64,000 nt of DNA from Pampus argenteus (taxonomy: Eukaryota; Chordata; Actinopteri; Scombriformes; Stromateidae). Positions 39,166-50,635 of this stretch are shown one piece after another. A model generated the notes under the pieces. It had not been told where the DNA came from. It made no database searches and saw only the letters and a program-made list of their open reading frames with translations. A program made the position numbers and the translations under genes. Each line of letters starts with the position of its first letter. The stretch's first letter is position 1. The stretch is from the NCBI GenBank assembly GCA_036937835.1, contig CM072863.1, positions 9,660,001 to 9,724,000 of the forward strand, written 5' to 3'.

Positions 39166-40331
39166 GATTAGAAATGCCTAAATAAAAACAAATCAAACAA
39201 AGAAATAAGCAAAAAAAAAAAACAACAACACACATTGTAATGTTCATACTCTTTTTATATATACATCCACTGTGCTATAATTAAATGAAAAAAAAAAACA
39301 TGAAACATTTGTTTAGCTTTTTGTCTTTTGCTAATTGAATAAATGTTTTTCATTATGATATATTTTCCATGTCACATTAAAATCAAACCACAATACAGCA
39401 CTGGCATTAGTTTTTATGTGAAGGTACAACACAACCTTTTTTTTATTTTTGAGATGAAGACCTATACCAAAATGAAAAACAATCAACTGTCCAATCATGG
39501 CTTTTGAGGCAAAACTGTGGGTGGAGCTTATTAACACTGACACAAGCTGATGGTAGCCATGACAGACAGCCTTTCACATTTAAAGTTTCCTGTGGGCCAG
39601 CTGCCTGAAAGGAAAAGTACAGCTGACTGTATATTTAGTTACACTTGAGAATGACTGCTCACAGTCAATCACATATATAACAAAATGTGCAGCTAGCTCA
39701 CAGCTGTTGGTCATGGCCCCATGCTGCGACTGAACAGTTGATTGTTTTTCAGTTCGGCATGGACTGTGTGTCAACACCTCAAAAAACAAACAAAACAAAA
39801 AAAAAAGCTGGTCTGTCACTTCTCATAAAAACTAATAACAATGCTTTATATTTAGTATTGACAGGTGTACAGTATGCTGCCCTCTGCTGGAAAACACAAA
39901 TTTTTTCACTTTCTTTTGTGATTAGATTTAAATAAAAACAAAGAGCTAATTAATGTTCTTTTCCGATGTGCTTTTAAATTATGACACAGTAAATTCACAC
40001 CTACTATAAAACAGCTTCCAACAATTTATCACTTTGTTTGATCTGTCTTTATTTAGGCATTTTTAATCTTCCATACAAAACAGATACCTACCATGCCAAA
40101 AGGTTACACAAAGAGGTTGTTCTTTAAGGTCATAACGTTGGTCTTACCTGGGATATGCAGTTAAATTGGGCACTATATTAAAAATAGAAACACATTACTC
40201 TTAAATCAGCATACAAACACCTGTAGTTCACACTAATTGAGTTTTCCTTGCTTTTAATCATTTTAATTTGTTGGAATGGTGTTGTACAAAGCTCACTCAC
40301 TTTTTTCTTTCTTCTTTCCATGTTGCTGCAG

Positions 40332-40705
40332 GTGCAGACTCCCACAGTGATGTGAGCTCAGTGAGCGGCGGCGTGCCCTGGGACAGCAGAGAGACATCCC
40401 TGGCTGCTTCCACAGCTGCCTCACTGGCCTCTTCCCTGCCTTTGAGGGACATAATGGATGCAAATGAAGACATTAAGCACAGGGACCACAGCGACAGGGG
40501 CTCGAATGAGTCTATGGGCAGCGGCTCGTCCTTTGAAGAGCTTGACATGGATCAGGACGAGCAGGAGCAGGTGGATGGAGAAGAGAGGGGGGAAAAGGAA
40601 GATGGAGAAGAGGAGGAGGAGGTGCCTGAGGGTGAAGATGGCGCAAAAGAAGCTGTTGAACTGGCGGCTGAGAAGAAGGAGCCCTTGGGGGAGGAAGAGG
40701 AGTAG
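40332..40705 (+). CDS. tex264: tex264 terminal coding exon with LIR motif and acidic tail
   Basis: After a TTGCTGCAG acceptor the frame continues GADSHSDVSSVS, matching human GADTMSDTSSVS, so the exon join is firm (split Gly codon). This is the cytosolic disordered tail of TEX264. It carries the LC3/GABARAP-interacting region FEEL in GSGSSFEELDMD (40532-40543), preceded by the two serines equivalent to the human residues whose phosphorylation promotes LC3 binding. After the LIR come roughly 53 residues very rich in Glu and Asp, ending EEEE and the stop TAG. The human tail after the LIR is shorter and much less acidic. The two recognised exons encode 181 residues together. Reading frames on the opposite strand here are shadows of the GA-rich acidic codons. 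Confidence 0.94.
40532..40543 (+). other. tex264: LC3-interacting region FEEL of tex264
   Basis: The core is F-E-E-L in tex264 terminal exon codons. It is flanked upstream by SGSS and downstream by DMDQDE. The motif fits the [W/F/Y]xx[L/I/V] LIR consensus with acidic surroundings and corresponds to the experimentally known LIR of human TEX264. The seen facts are the motif and its context; function is inferred by homology. Confidence 0.85.
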
Positions 40706-41735
40706 AGAGGATGCTGAAGAGATAAGGGATGTAGCCATGTAACCCTTGCATACTAGAGAGTTTCTCTTTATTGCTGTTGCTGGTTATCTGTCATGTAATC
40801 GTGTTGGTGGATGTTAAGATGTTCATTCCATGACCAACATGCCATATTTCTGCGCCTTCTAGTTTTCTTTTCAAAGCCTGTACTTTTTGTTATACTGTAA
40901 TCTCACTTTTTAAAAGATAAATCCTGATCCTATATTTAAACTATGTCAGGTTAGAACGACTGAAGAGTAAAATCTTTTTCTGTAAACTTAATTTTCTCTG
41001 CACGTGGCGTGCAGCAAATGACTGGCTCAACATTTGTTTAATTCTTTGGCTCACCACCATTTCTGTTCAGATTACACTTCTGTTTAGGATTAAGATTAGG
41101 GGCAGACACTGACACCAGCAACCCTGGATCATCATCACGGAATATTTCTGCCCATGTGTGACAGTTGATATTGTACCCCACTTTTGTTTGGACTGTTTAT
41201 GTCCATTTCCTGACTTTGATGTCTTGATATAAAGAGAAGAGAGATTTGGGGGATAAAATGTACAGATGCTAATGGTATAGAAATTTTGATGGACCTAAGT
41301 TGTTGTCTTATTAATTTTCCCAAAAAGAAGGATATCTATCAAACAAGGGGAATTCTGAAATCCAAGGCAGAGAAACAACCTGCATCAACACCATTAAAGA
41401 CGTAGTGAAGTAACATCACCCGAGCCTCCAAGTCACCATGACTACGATTTATGATGCAATTCAAAGATGTTAACTTTGTCCCCCTTGGATACTGTACAGA
41501 ACATTTTATTGTCAGTCTTCGCTCAGATAATTGCTTTCGTTTTTTTAACACAATGTCCTCTTTTTATTGTTCTATTTATCATGTTGTAGCCAAATTTCAC
41601 TCACTTCCAGAGATTAGTTGTGACATGTTTGTAGGTTGAAATTGTTAGTGCTGTGAGACATTGGAAATGTGTGCGGCACATTGCCATGGTGGTGTCTTTG
41701 CATCTGTAATAAAGTATTTAAAATGAAAAGTGGAT
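40706..41735 (+). other. tex264: tex264 3' UTR
   Basis: About 1 kb of noncoding sequence follows the TAG stop, leading to a canonical AATAAA at 41708-41713. No other reading frame in it looks real. The exact cleavage site is inferred to lie 10-25 bases past the signal. Confidence 0.7.
41708..41713 (+). terminator. tex264: Polyadenylation signal of tex264
   Basis: AATAAA in the context GTAATAAAGTATTT, about 1 kb after the tex264 stop codon. It is the first canonical signal after the stop that I found. Confidence 0.65.
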
Positions 41736-43400
41736 GCACTAAAACAAATTAAATAATCATTATTCTTTAAGTATGTCTGTTGACAACAACTTCAATCTTA
41801 GGTTTTATCACACAGACTCACATCATTACTGCTCTACTCTGAGAACTGTGTTTTTTTAAGCCTTTTTTTTTTCTGTTTCCCATCAGAGACTGAGAGCTAT
41901 AACACAGTGTGGGTAGCAGTGGGACACATTGTTCAGATGTTATTGATGAGGCTGTAAGTGCCTAATAACTTATTAAGCTCTTTTTTTAGAGGTTAATAGC
42001 TTTCAGGAATTCACGTTGTAACGACTGCCAGTGCCACCACTTCTTTTGAAAAAAGTACAGACATGTGATTCAAAAAAATAGATAAAAGCAAAAAGAAAAC
42101 ATCTGGGGAAGAGCCAATAATGGCTAAATGTACTGTTCAATGTGAGTTGAGCAAATTAACCACAGCTTTGTTAATCCCCCTGGCATGTTGAAAATGTTTA
42201 ATCAATCTGCACAGTATAATACAAATAGGAAGCATAAACACTTGTTAATATATTATTACAAAATGTTATTCTATTCAAACTCTGTCATTTATGGCAGGAG
42301 CTGCATTGATCTAGTCAGCGTTTGATTGAGAGGTGTGGTATTTGTGTCACAATATACTGTATTTAATCAGCTCTGTGTACAGCAGAGGAGGAAGAATCGG
42401 TACCAGCAGACTATTGATATTTGATGGACATGTGTGTTCTTCAGCCAGTGGTTCTTAATGAGCATCATGACCTATAAGTATACACGTTTTCTTTCCAATT
42501 TAACACCGTAGTAGGCATGGAAACATGCCTAACACCAAATTATACAATCTGATCCTGCATATTTCTGGTGCAGTGTTTGGCTTGAATTTGATGCTTCCAT
42601 ACAGCATACAGCTACATGCATCACTGATTGGTTTGTGTCCATCACATACTATGGCAATATCAATCAGCCCAGTTGAAGACCTATGGGAGAATTTGGACCA
42701 CTATCATTAAAACATCATCCTGTCTGTCCTTCTAGTACGTTTCAGAGAAGTTCAGAACATCTAGTAGAAGTAGCACTGGACCTTTTCTTGCAGCTTATTA
42801 AGACACTTTATGTTGGTTTTACCTTCAGTTTGTTTTTCATCTGTACAATGTTCTGCTCTTGCATGTTACAATTAAATGCATTATGAATACAGTATGGAGA
42901 TAACATCACACCCTATGTTGTCCATCCAAGAGCAATCCATAGGACAACTAGTTGTTCATTCGTGAGAGAAATGACAGTCATCAAGCTTGAAAATATTTCA
43001 CCTGATGATCCGTGGGTAACTTTTTGTTTTCTGATTAGACCATGAGACTGGTAGCTTCTGCCTACAGAGGTGTGATCACTCTGCAGGGACAGATGCCATC
43101 ACCATATGTGTGGAGCACTTGCAGTTCTAATCCTTTCACACCAACCTTTGTCCAAAGGCAAAAAAAGAAAAAAAGAAAAAAAAAGAAAAAGAAAATCAGC
43201 CTGGAAGAGACTGCGATGACACACTGGGTCAACAACTGATTTAATTAATTGTGAAACCCACTGGGGTGTCATGCAGCTTTGAGGGCATGGAGATTATTGC
43301 CTTCCCCTGATGTTAATTGTTAATCTCATTACATTGCACGTGGAAGAAAAGAGGGAGATGTCTCAACATACAAATTTAGATGCCGACTATTGCGTGTCTG
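41736..43400. other. Intergenic spacer between tex264 and grm2
   Basis: AT-rich spacer of about 1.7 kb without a gene. It contains a purine-only A/G tract at 43159-43194. The two genes therefore lie close together, as in human where TEX264 and GRM2 are tandem neighbours. Confidence 0.6.
43159..43194. repeat. Poly-purine (A)nG tract
   Basis: A-rich tract with periodic G, wholly purine on this strand, in the spacer upstream of the putative grm2 promoter. Confidence 0.9.
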
Positions 43401-44200
43401 AAGCTGCTTTTGGCACGATAAAGGGAAAGGGTCGCAGCACATCCTTCTCAGAGTGTATGTCCCCTGCGCGCACTGCTGCCGTCTGGGACTGACCTCACAC
43501 TCTCCCGTGCCGTGTCACAACTTGTTTGCGGATCCCAAATAAAATTTGGACCACTGACGATAGGAAGTCTCCAAAGATTCGTTATTTTAATATACACCCC
43601 TTCCCCTCCTCACCCCCCTCCTGGCCGCTTGAACAAATAGGGGGCGACTCTCAACGCTTCTCCCCATTACTATTCACATCCAACCCAACAGCTTTCAAAC
43701 CAGAAGAAAGCATCTGAAAGAAATCATTGAGTCGTTTCTGTAAGGCTGTAAATTACGTAATGCTCATTTGACACATCTATCTCGGCTATCTCCAGGACTG
43801 TTGCTTGCGTGGATCAACTGCGCCTTTGTTTACGGCTCAAGTGTCCAAACCTTCTGAGAGTTCAGGCTCTCAGATTGGTGCGCTCATCTGTAGCAAGCGC
43901 TTTTGTCAGCTGATATTTTTTAAATAAATAATTTGTCGGTTACTTAATATTTTTTTAACGTAGTCTGCTCGAGTAACAGGTAGAATTTAAAGTTTGTATC
44001 TTACGGACTTCCTGCACGCTAAAGCAGATCATCTAGTCCTACAGGAGACTCATAAACGTCACCTTTTTTCTAGATTGCTCCTTTATTTATTTGGTTATAA
44101 TATTTCTCTTTCACATTTGATGCTCCATAGAGTGAACCGTCTTTTTTCACTAGGATAGTGAGAGGGGCGTCATTTGCTTCTGTTTTGTAGTAGGAAATGT
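43400..44200 (+). promoter_or_regulatory. grm2: Putative grm2 promoter region (CpG-richer)
   Basis: From about 43.4 kb the sequence becomes richer in G+C and CpG than the flanks, with clusters such as CCTGCGCGCAC and CTCCCGTGCCGTG near 43465-43515. This continues to a strong splice donor at 44508. I see no convincing TATA box with defined spacing. Its placement just upstream of the presumed noncoding first exon suggests a promoter; this is inference from composition and position. Confidence 0.45.
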
Positions 44201-44261
44201 GACTTTTGAACCGCTGACAGCAGGATCAGACCTCCAGGAATCCAGCGGCTCGTCGTGTGGT

Positions 44262-44312
44262 TGTGTGTGTGTGTGTGCGTGTGTGTGTGTGTGTGTGGTT
44301 TTTTTTTTTTTT
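44262..44312. repeat. (TG)n microsatellite plus T-run abutting the RE1 site
   Basis: An interrupted TG dinucleotide array (44262-44298) runs straight into a T homopolymer (44299-44312), whose last bases overlap the first TT of the RE1 element. Confidence 0.95.
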
Positions 44313-44331
44313 CAGCACCACGGACAGCTCC
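44311..44331 (+). promoter_or_regulatory. RE1/NRSE (REST-binding) element
   Basis: The 21-base site reads TTCAGCACC at its left half and GGACAGCTCC at its right half, with AC between them. It matches the classic RE1 consensus in all but one base (T for G in the last GCC). REST/NRSF represses neuronal genes outside neurons through such sites, and grm2 is a neuronal receptor gene. The match is seen directly; REST occupancy is inferred. Confidence 0.75.
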
Positions 44332-46364
44332 TGGCACGCTGCTCCGCTGCACGCGGTTCAAACTTGATTCATTCATCCAGCTTCACTGTAGTTCACAGCG
44401 ACGCCGGTTTGAGGCTTAACACTCACACTGGTGCAAAGGATATGCGTTGGGTTAACACAGTCCATTCAACGCACGGCAGCGCTGGAAACTGAGGAAACCC
44501 TGCACAGGTAAGAGATGCTGCGTACGTCTGATGTTGTCTTTTGTGCATTGAATGCCTGAAGGTGCATTTTTTATTGAACTTCTACTGATCTAGTTTGCAT
44601 AGACGCTAAACTAAAGTCAGTTCACTCAGGTTTGAATCCGTTGGCAAATTGCTCCTACTTATTTATTGTTTACATCCTAATGAGTATTGCCATATTCATG
44701 ACGGTTAAAATTTACACATTTTATTGTAGTGGGAAAAATATGTATGAAATGTTCTGGCTATATATTTTTGTTAATTATATTGTGTGTTATGGGAAATCTT
44801 TTGCCTCTTTTTTTGTTGCCTCTGGCTACAGCCATGTCTACTTACTGCACAACCGTCCACATGTGCACGGCTGCTGAGAAACTACTAAACAGGCGCTGCA
44901 GCACACAACAAACGCCATATCTCCTCATTTAGCTCATCTGGAGAATCACTTTTAATGATACAAAGTGCGAGACATTGTCATTAGGGGTCGATTAATAAGT
45001 CAAAAACTTGAGAATTAGTTTGTGTGCCACAGGGTGTTGGAGGGAAGAGGATAATGGTTTTTCTTTTGTTTGGTTTCTATTTTCAGGAGTTTCCTACCTT
45101 CTCCTACAACATAACCTATCATTATTGTCTTTTCCATCTTGAGTTAAAAACATTTTTATAACCTGAATAGTCACAAAGACATCAGTGCAGATTAACATCA
45201 TACTGTTGTAAATTGACATGAGAATATGGAGGTGCTGTATGTGAGGATATACTGTGACGGACTCTTTGTAATTCTTCTATTATCATATAGTCAGGACTCT
45301 AAAATACATTTTTAAACACATGAAGAATATGAATGAATACCCAAAGGCACAAATATTTAGAGGCAGCATAGTTAATGCTGGACAAAGTCATTAAGTGGAG
45401 CAAAATGTACTGTGGATGCTTCCTTCAGTCCCAGGGGCATCTGTGCTGCATGTTCAGCAGATAAAAGACAACACAACAATGCAGAGTAATCAGTTCAGGC
45501 AACACATTCAATTGTATAGAATCTACATTTTATTATTAGAAAACTGTTTAGTGTGTCATTTACAGAATTTCTTACACACGAAATTAAGCACAATGTAAAT
45601 CCTCCTCAAAAAATCAGGAATGATAGCGAGTCCAGCACTTGCAGCTGAAGATGTTGATTACTGTAAATTATTCAGGTCATGGCTGACTGAAGAAGACCAT
45701 GCTCCACTGCCATCATCTGAATCCCAAAACAAAAAAGAGCCGGAGGGCAGCGAGGCTGTCTGCCTCGTGGCGCCTGCACAGCTTGGTCTTATCGCTTTTC
45801 ACCTGTTACTTTTGACTTGATGCTGAGGGGACTCACTTCCAGTGTTACACGAGGACGAGGAACTTTAATTATTCTGTGTGTGCTAGACAGCCAGAGCCAG
45901 AGCTTTTGGAACAAACAATACAATAACATCTCCTAATCTGTAAGAGAAACCTTCTCAGATATATTCACTTGCAAACACATAACCCATGTGTCTGATCTCT
46001 CTCTCTATGATAAAGGCACTTCCATTATTACAACTGATTCTTTAAATAGCTGCTGCTGATAACAGTAATCTACTCTGTCTGTTACTCATGTGTAAACATT
46101 AGTACTAATATGTGGATGTTTTAACACATTCTCACATCTAACAGAGCATGCCTAAACTTTGTCCAGCCTGCTTGCTGCACTGTGGCTTTATATTAAGAGA
46201 CATCTGCCTCGATGCCTCATCATCACTCAGACCTCTTATAATACACTCGGGTTGTATCAGCTCCCAGCTATCAGTAATTAAAGTCATGAAAGGTGGCTCA
46301 CTCTGGTACGCTCAAGAAGGACAGCTTAATAGCTTACTTTTCCTTATGGTCATGGACTCACGTA

Positions 46365-46375
46365 GACACACACAT

Positions 46376-46426
<51 letters not shown>
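46365..46426. repeat. (CA)n microsatellite
   Basis: Long CA array with an ATG interruption near its start, in grm2 intron 1. Confidence 0.97.
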
Positions 46427-46433
<7 letters not shown>

Positions 46434-47017
46434 GTGAAGGTCTAAACTATACACACGATGCCCATAATATTTCTTAAATTAAATATTTAATACCCCTCTG
46501 CGCTCTTGTAAATGTAGGTATTTAAATGGTGATTTGTATTCTGTGAGTTGTTAATACATCTGCACTAGTGTCTTCTGTGCAAGGCGAAGGTGAAATTACA
46601 CAAAACAGCCCTGTCCCTAATTTGAGATGCAGTTTCAGAAAAAAATTAGTAAACATTTTCAAATGTGTATGTTTTAAGGGGGTAATTACATTTTCTGGTT
46701 CTCTTAGAATGGCTATAAATTGAATTTCAGCTGACATACAGTGCACTCCTGATAAAATTGTGGTTAAATAACACATCTACCTTCAATAGATTTCTACTCA
46801 AGTAGAAAGATTTAAGCATGGGCTTACTCAAGCGAATGCATAGAGAACCTTCCAATTAATTAATGATGTGTGCATGACTCTCAGATTTAAATTAACTGCC
46901 GCACTGACTAGAAGAGACTCTGTGTTATCGTACTCTCTTAGTATTTGGTCAGCTATGTCAATTTCAAATGGGAGCAATAATGAACTTTTGGGGGAGGGGG
47001 GGTTGATGGGAAAACTG

Positions 47018-47025
47018 TGACGTCA
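47018..47025. promoter_or_regulatory. Palindromic cAMP response element TGACGTCA
   Basis: A full TGACGTCA, the CREB/ATF consensus, about 2.5 kb downstream of the putative grm2 first exon. A single 8-mer can occur by chance about once per 65 kb; function is not shown. Confidence 0.3.
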
Positions 47026-47786
47026 CTTAATTCCATGTTGCCTGGCCAGCGTTCATTGAATTTTAATTGCTGTTTATTTTGTCATATTTCCATTCTGTTA
47101 TAAAGAAAATCTGTTTAAAGAATACACATAAGTGCTTTTTTGCTCATGAGAGTCTCTCACTCAAATCAACAGAAATATTAGTATTATTAAATATTAGTAT
47201 AAGTGGATAGTGGTGTAAAAATGATAAAATAACCTAGGAAAACGCTGACCCTGTGAAATAAAGATGGAAATACCATTGTGTAATCTTGCATCATTAAGAA
47301 AAATATAAGTAGCTATTTAAAAAACATTACTGACTGCTTTGCAATATGTTTTTTTTTTAAATAATATAAATGTTTTTAATTAAAAACAGAAAAAATCTCA
47401 TGCAAGGTAATGTCACTTAAATTTCCTCACAAATATTAATTATCAATCCGGCAGCACTTGTACTGACCCCACCCCCAAAATAAAAAATTAAAAAAACAAA
47501 ATAAAAAAAAAAAGATGGCGAATTAAACCACTTTCTTTTAACAGTGTGGTGGTGCGATGATGAATAATGCAAAGATACAATAAAAACCCCATGCAGCCCT
47601 CTGAAACAAAAGCACCATACATCCATCACTGTGTTCAGACCAACCATACGACTGGCAGTAATGATCTCTGAGAGACAAAGAGAGAGGATGAATGTTTGAT
47701 GAGGGAGGCAGAATAGGGCTCCTGGGAGGTGAAGGGACCGTTGAACACATGCAAGGGATTTCCCATTTACAGGTGGGGAGGGAGCA

Positions 47787-47789
<3 letters not shown>

Positions 47790-47822
<33 letters not shown>
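47790..47822. repeat. (GA)n microsatellite
   Basis: About 15 GA units in intron 1. Confidence 0.95.
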
Positions 47823-47823
<1 letters not shown>

Positions 47824-50473
47824 AAGAGATGGATGATGGGGAGGTGCAGTACAGTCACAAGCTATTTGTAAAGCTGAAGAATATAAGCATACATATATGT
47901 GGATTGTACTGTATCATGATTAGGAGCAGAATAGGAGGTTTGCTTTTCATTTACTGACTGTCTCAATTCAATGGGGCACAGTTGTGTGACCTTTGTGAAC
48001 CTTTGCAGTGATGCAGTGAGCCTCTGAATTGATTAATGACTTCTTAATGAAGTTTGTGCTGTTCAAAAATGCCTTCAGTTCACCTCAGCTGATGTCACGT
48101 AAATTTCAAGGCCATCCTCTCTCCTTAATTGCTAATTGTATGAATAACCTTATCAGAAAAGTCAGTGGTTTTATATTTGAGAGACAGTTCTTCATTTGTG
48201 CTGATGTAATTTCAGTGGTTATCATTGATCCAGTCAATCTTTCCTTGTAACATCAATTGAACTGACTTTCAGCTGCTTCTACATGATTCTCAAAGATGAT
48301 TCTCAAAGACAATCCATGTAGTCTGTAAATGACTGTGTCCTACAGATAAGATAGCAGCCATCTGTCTTTTAAAATCTAACAGTCTGACAATTAAATATGC
48401 TTCCTATCAGATAAAAAAACCTACAGCCCTGCTGTGAGTACCCACATTTGCTACGGCTGGGATGAGTCATTCTAATTACCGCCACAGAGGTTCAGTGTGA
48501 AAAACCTGTAAATAGTTTGATAACAGATGAAAATACGTCACACGTTCAGAAAAAAGGAACCTCTAAATTGTTGGCAAAAGACCTTTCAGAAGCTGATTGA
48601 TTGTTAATACAAGATGACAGATTATAGAAACTACCACTACTTGTTGTCCACATTAGTCTAAGTGAAACTCAACTCAACAATCAATCCTATCAATCAATAA
48701 AACACTGTTTTGTGAGTCATGTGTAAGTTAAATACAAGAACGTTGTTGTCTTAGCACTCCCATGTAACTAGTGGATGAGTTAGAATAGTTTAACCATTTT
48801 AAGAAGTATCATGCTTCTGCAAAGATACACATATCTGCAAACCTATGCAGAGAAAAGTATTATGGGTAACATGAATTGGCAATATGAGAAATATTTTGAA
48901 AAGATGAGGCTGGAGCTACATATTCTATGTATGTATTTCTGGCAATAAATCCCATGAATGAACTAATACTAACAATGCATTAGTCCAGCTCTCGATACAT
49001 TCTTCTCTACCATGTCTGTGGCTCTCAACTCCAAACACATTGGTTGCTACTGAAGATATTCATAACCCTAACCCTAATCAAAACTGATTCTGATTTTAGT
49101 TTAAGTTTTAATTAATTACTTTAAATACCCTGGCACTGTAGTTTATTAACAAATGTAAATGTACATTTATTAATGTTAAATTGTGGTTTTAATTCAGCTG
49201 TGGAATAATATATGTTCAATACATTTAAGTGCACAAGTGAGTATATCCAGTAACAGAACTGCTGGTATATAAACTAACAGTGTCCATGTTCATAGAAATA
49301 AAGGAACATGTCACCTAGTGCAATGTTGTGGCTCACTGATGTGTTTTTTAATAACTTTTGGACAACAACAGAGCTCTATGACAAAGAGGAATAAGATGTA
49401 TCACACTTTAGTTACACCAACACCTAATAGTAAGATAAATTCATCATTCAATTTGTGTCTTTTCATGTTGACAGTCAAGAAAATACAGAATATCATTTAA
49501 TAACTGTCAAGAAATTGATTAAAATCTCAAATATTCAATAGTTTTATTTGCCATAGGTGCTTCCAGGATTTAAATGTAATACATTGCTTGTGCTTGGTGT
49601 ATGTGAGCACTCATGAGCCTTCTTTTCCATTAGCAGACCATCTTCACTCTTCCCCCACCCAGGACCATCGCCTTTGTCAGCTGGAAATGTGATTTTAGGG
49701 AAGCCTGACTCCCATTACTTTTGCTTCCTCTTAGACAGCCTCCAAGTCATTCCACTGGGGATCTCCAACCTGCTCCTCCAGGCTCAGGGCTGCATATACA
49801 GTAGATGACCTCCACTCCTCATCACTTGCTATTGCCTGGAGGGATATTACCATATTAATGCTGCACTCCACTCTTGGGGCATATGAGTGTCATAAAAAAA
49901 AAGTCAGTCTGGATAACATCCTTCTCAGACCCCGCCCCTCTTTCCCGTTTCGTTGCTGCCCACACTGCCATCCGCTTGTCGTTTTTCTTTTTTTTCTGCT
50001 TGCTTGCATCTGCTATCTTTTTCAGTACCCCCCCTCCCTCCCCATCCACTCCTCCCATTCCTTTGCACAGTCTGGTTTGAAGTGTGTAAGAGGCTGGCAG
50101 GCTTTGTGCTCTTGAATTAAAAAGGCCATCTGGTGAAGAGGGAAACAGAGATGGCTGCATAGGCGGAGACGGGAAAAAATGAAAGGCATGTTTTTTCTTT
50201 GAAGTTAACGTGTAGATAGAATCCTGGGTGGGATTTTACATCTAAAGTGTAAATATTGCTCTTAGCATCTGTCATTTATACGTACACACAACATTTTGGA
50301 AAAGTGATACTTAACAGCAACCGAATGTTGTGTCAATAATCTTCATGGGTTTCAATAACCCACAGAAAATAAAATATTTACATTTTAATACCTCTGGAGT
50401 GTGTGCTTATAACCACTCTTGTGCCTGCTGGACAAAGGAATAGTTTTAGGATTTTGTTTTAGGTTTTTGTAAC

Positions 50474-50635
50474 CTTTGGAAAGAGCTATGCTAGCTTTTC
50501 ACACCTGTTTCCAGCCTTCATGCGAAGCTATGCTAAGGAGCTTCAATAAGCCTCATAATTATTGCATAAACATTACATTGGTACCAATCTTCACTCAATT
50601 AAATTAATATATTTGCCGAAGTATTCCTTTAAGCT
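50474..50635 (+). repeat. Dispersed teleost repeat, copy 4
   Basis: GAGCTATGCTAGCTTTTCAC, CCTGTTTCCAGCCTTCATGC, AAGCTATGCTAAGGAGCTTC, GGTACCAATCTTCACTC and the end GAAGTATTCCTTTAAG follow the order of the family described at 1.24 kb. Confidence 0.65.

Larger units (their letters stand above)
33966..40331 (+). other. tex264: tex264 last intron
   Basis: This 6.4-kb intron lies between two recognised tex264 exons with compatible phase (1). It is noncoding and AT-rich. It holds a (CA)n tract at 34956-34996, a (TG)n tract at 35966-36009, reverse-oriented copies of a dispersed fish repeat at about 35150-35405 and 39105-39165, a (CAAGT)n tract at 37719-37743 and a foldback element at 37892-38073. 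I see no further exon in it. Confidence 0.85.
44150..44507 (+). other. grm2: Putative noncoding first exon of grm2 (5' UTR)
   Basis: The CpG-richer block ends in a consensus donor, CACAG|GTAAGAG, with the exon side ending at 44507. Mammalian GRM2 also begins with a noncoding exon followed by an exon holding the start codon. The 5' boundary is a guess. The block includes a (TG)n tract, a T-run and an RE1-like element, which fits the start of a neuronal gene. An open frame from 44199 to 44492 runs through the TG repeat and resembles no protein, so I do not call it coding. Confidence 0.5.

Noticed and set aside
40297..40751. Open frames on the minus strand and in a second + frame over the tex264 terminal exon
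   Set aside because: They are shadows of GA-rich acidic codons in the real frame, which aligns with TEX264.
44199..44492. 97-codon open frame over the putative grm2 first exon
   Set aside because: It runs through the TG microsatellite and T-run (Cys-Val repeats, poly-Phe) and shows no domain; a chance frame.
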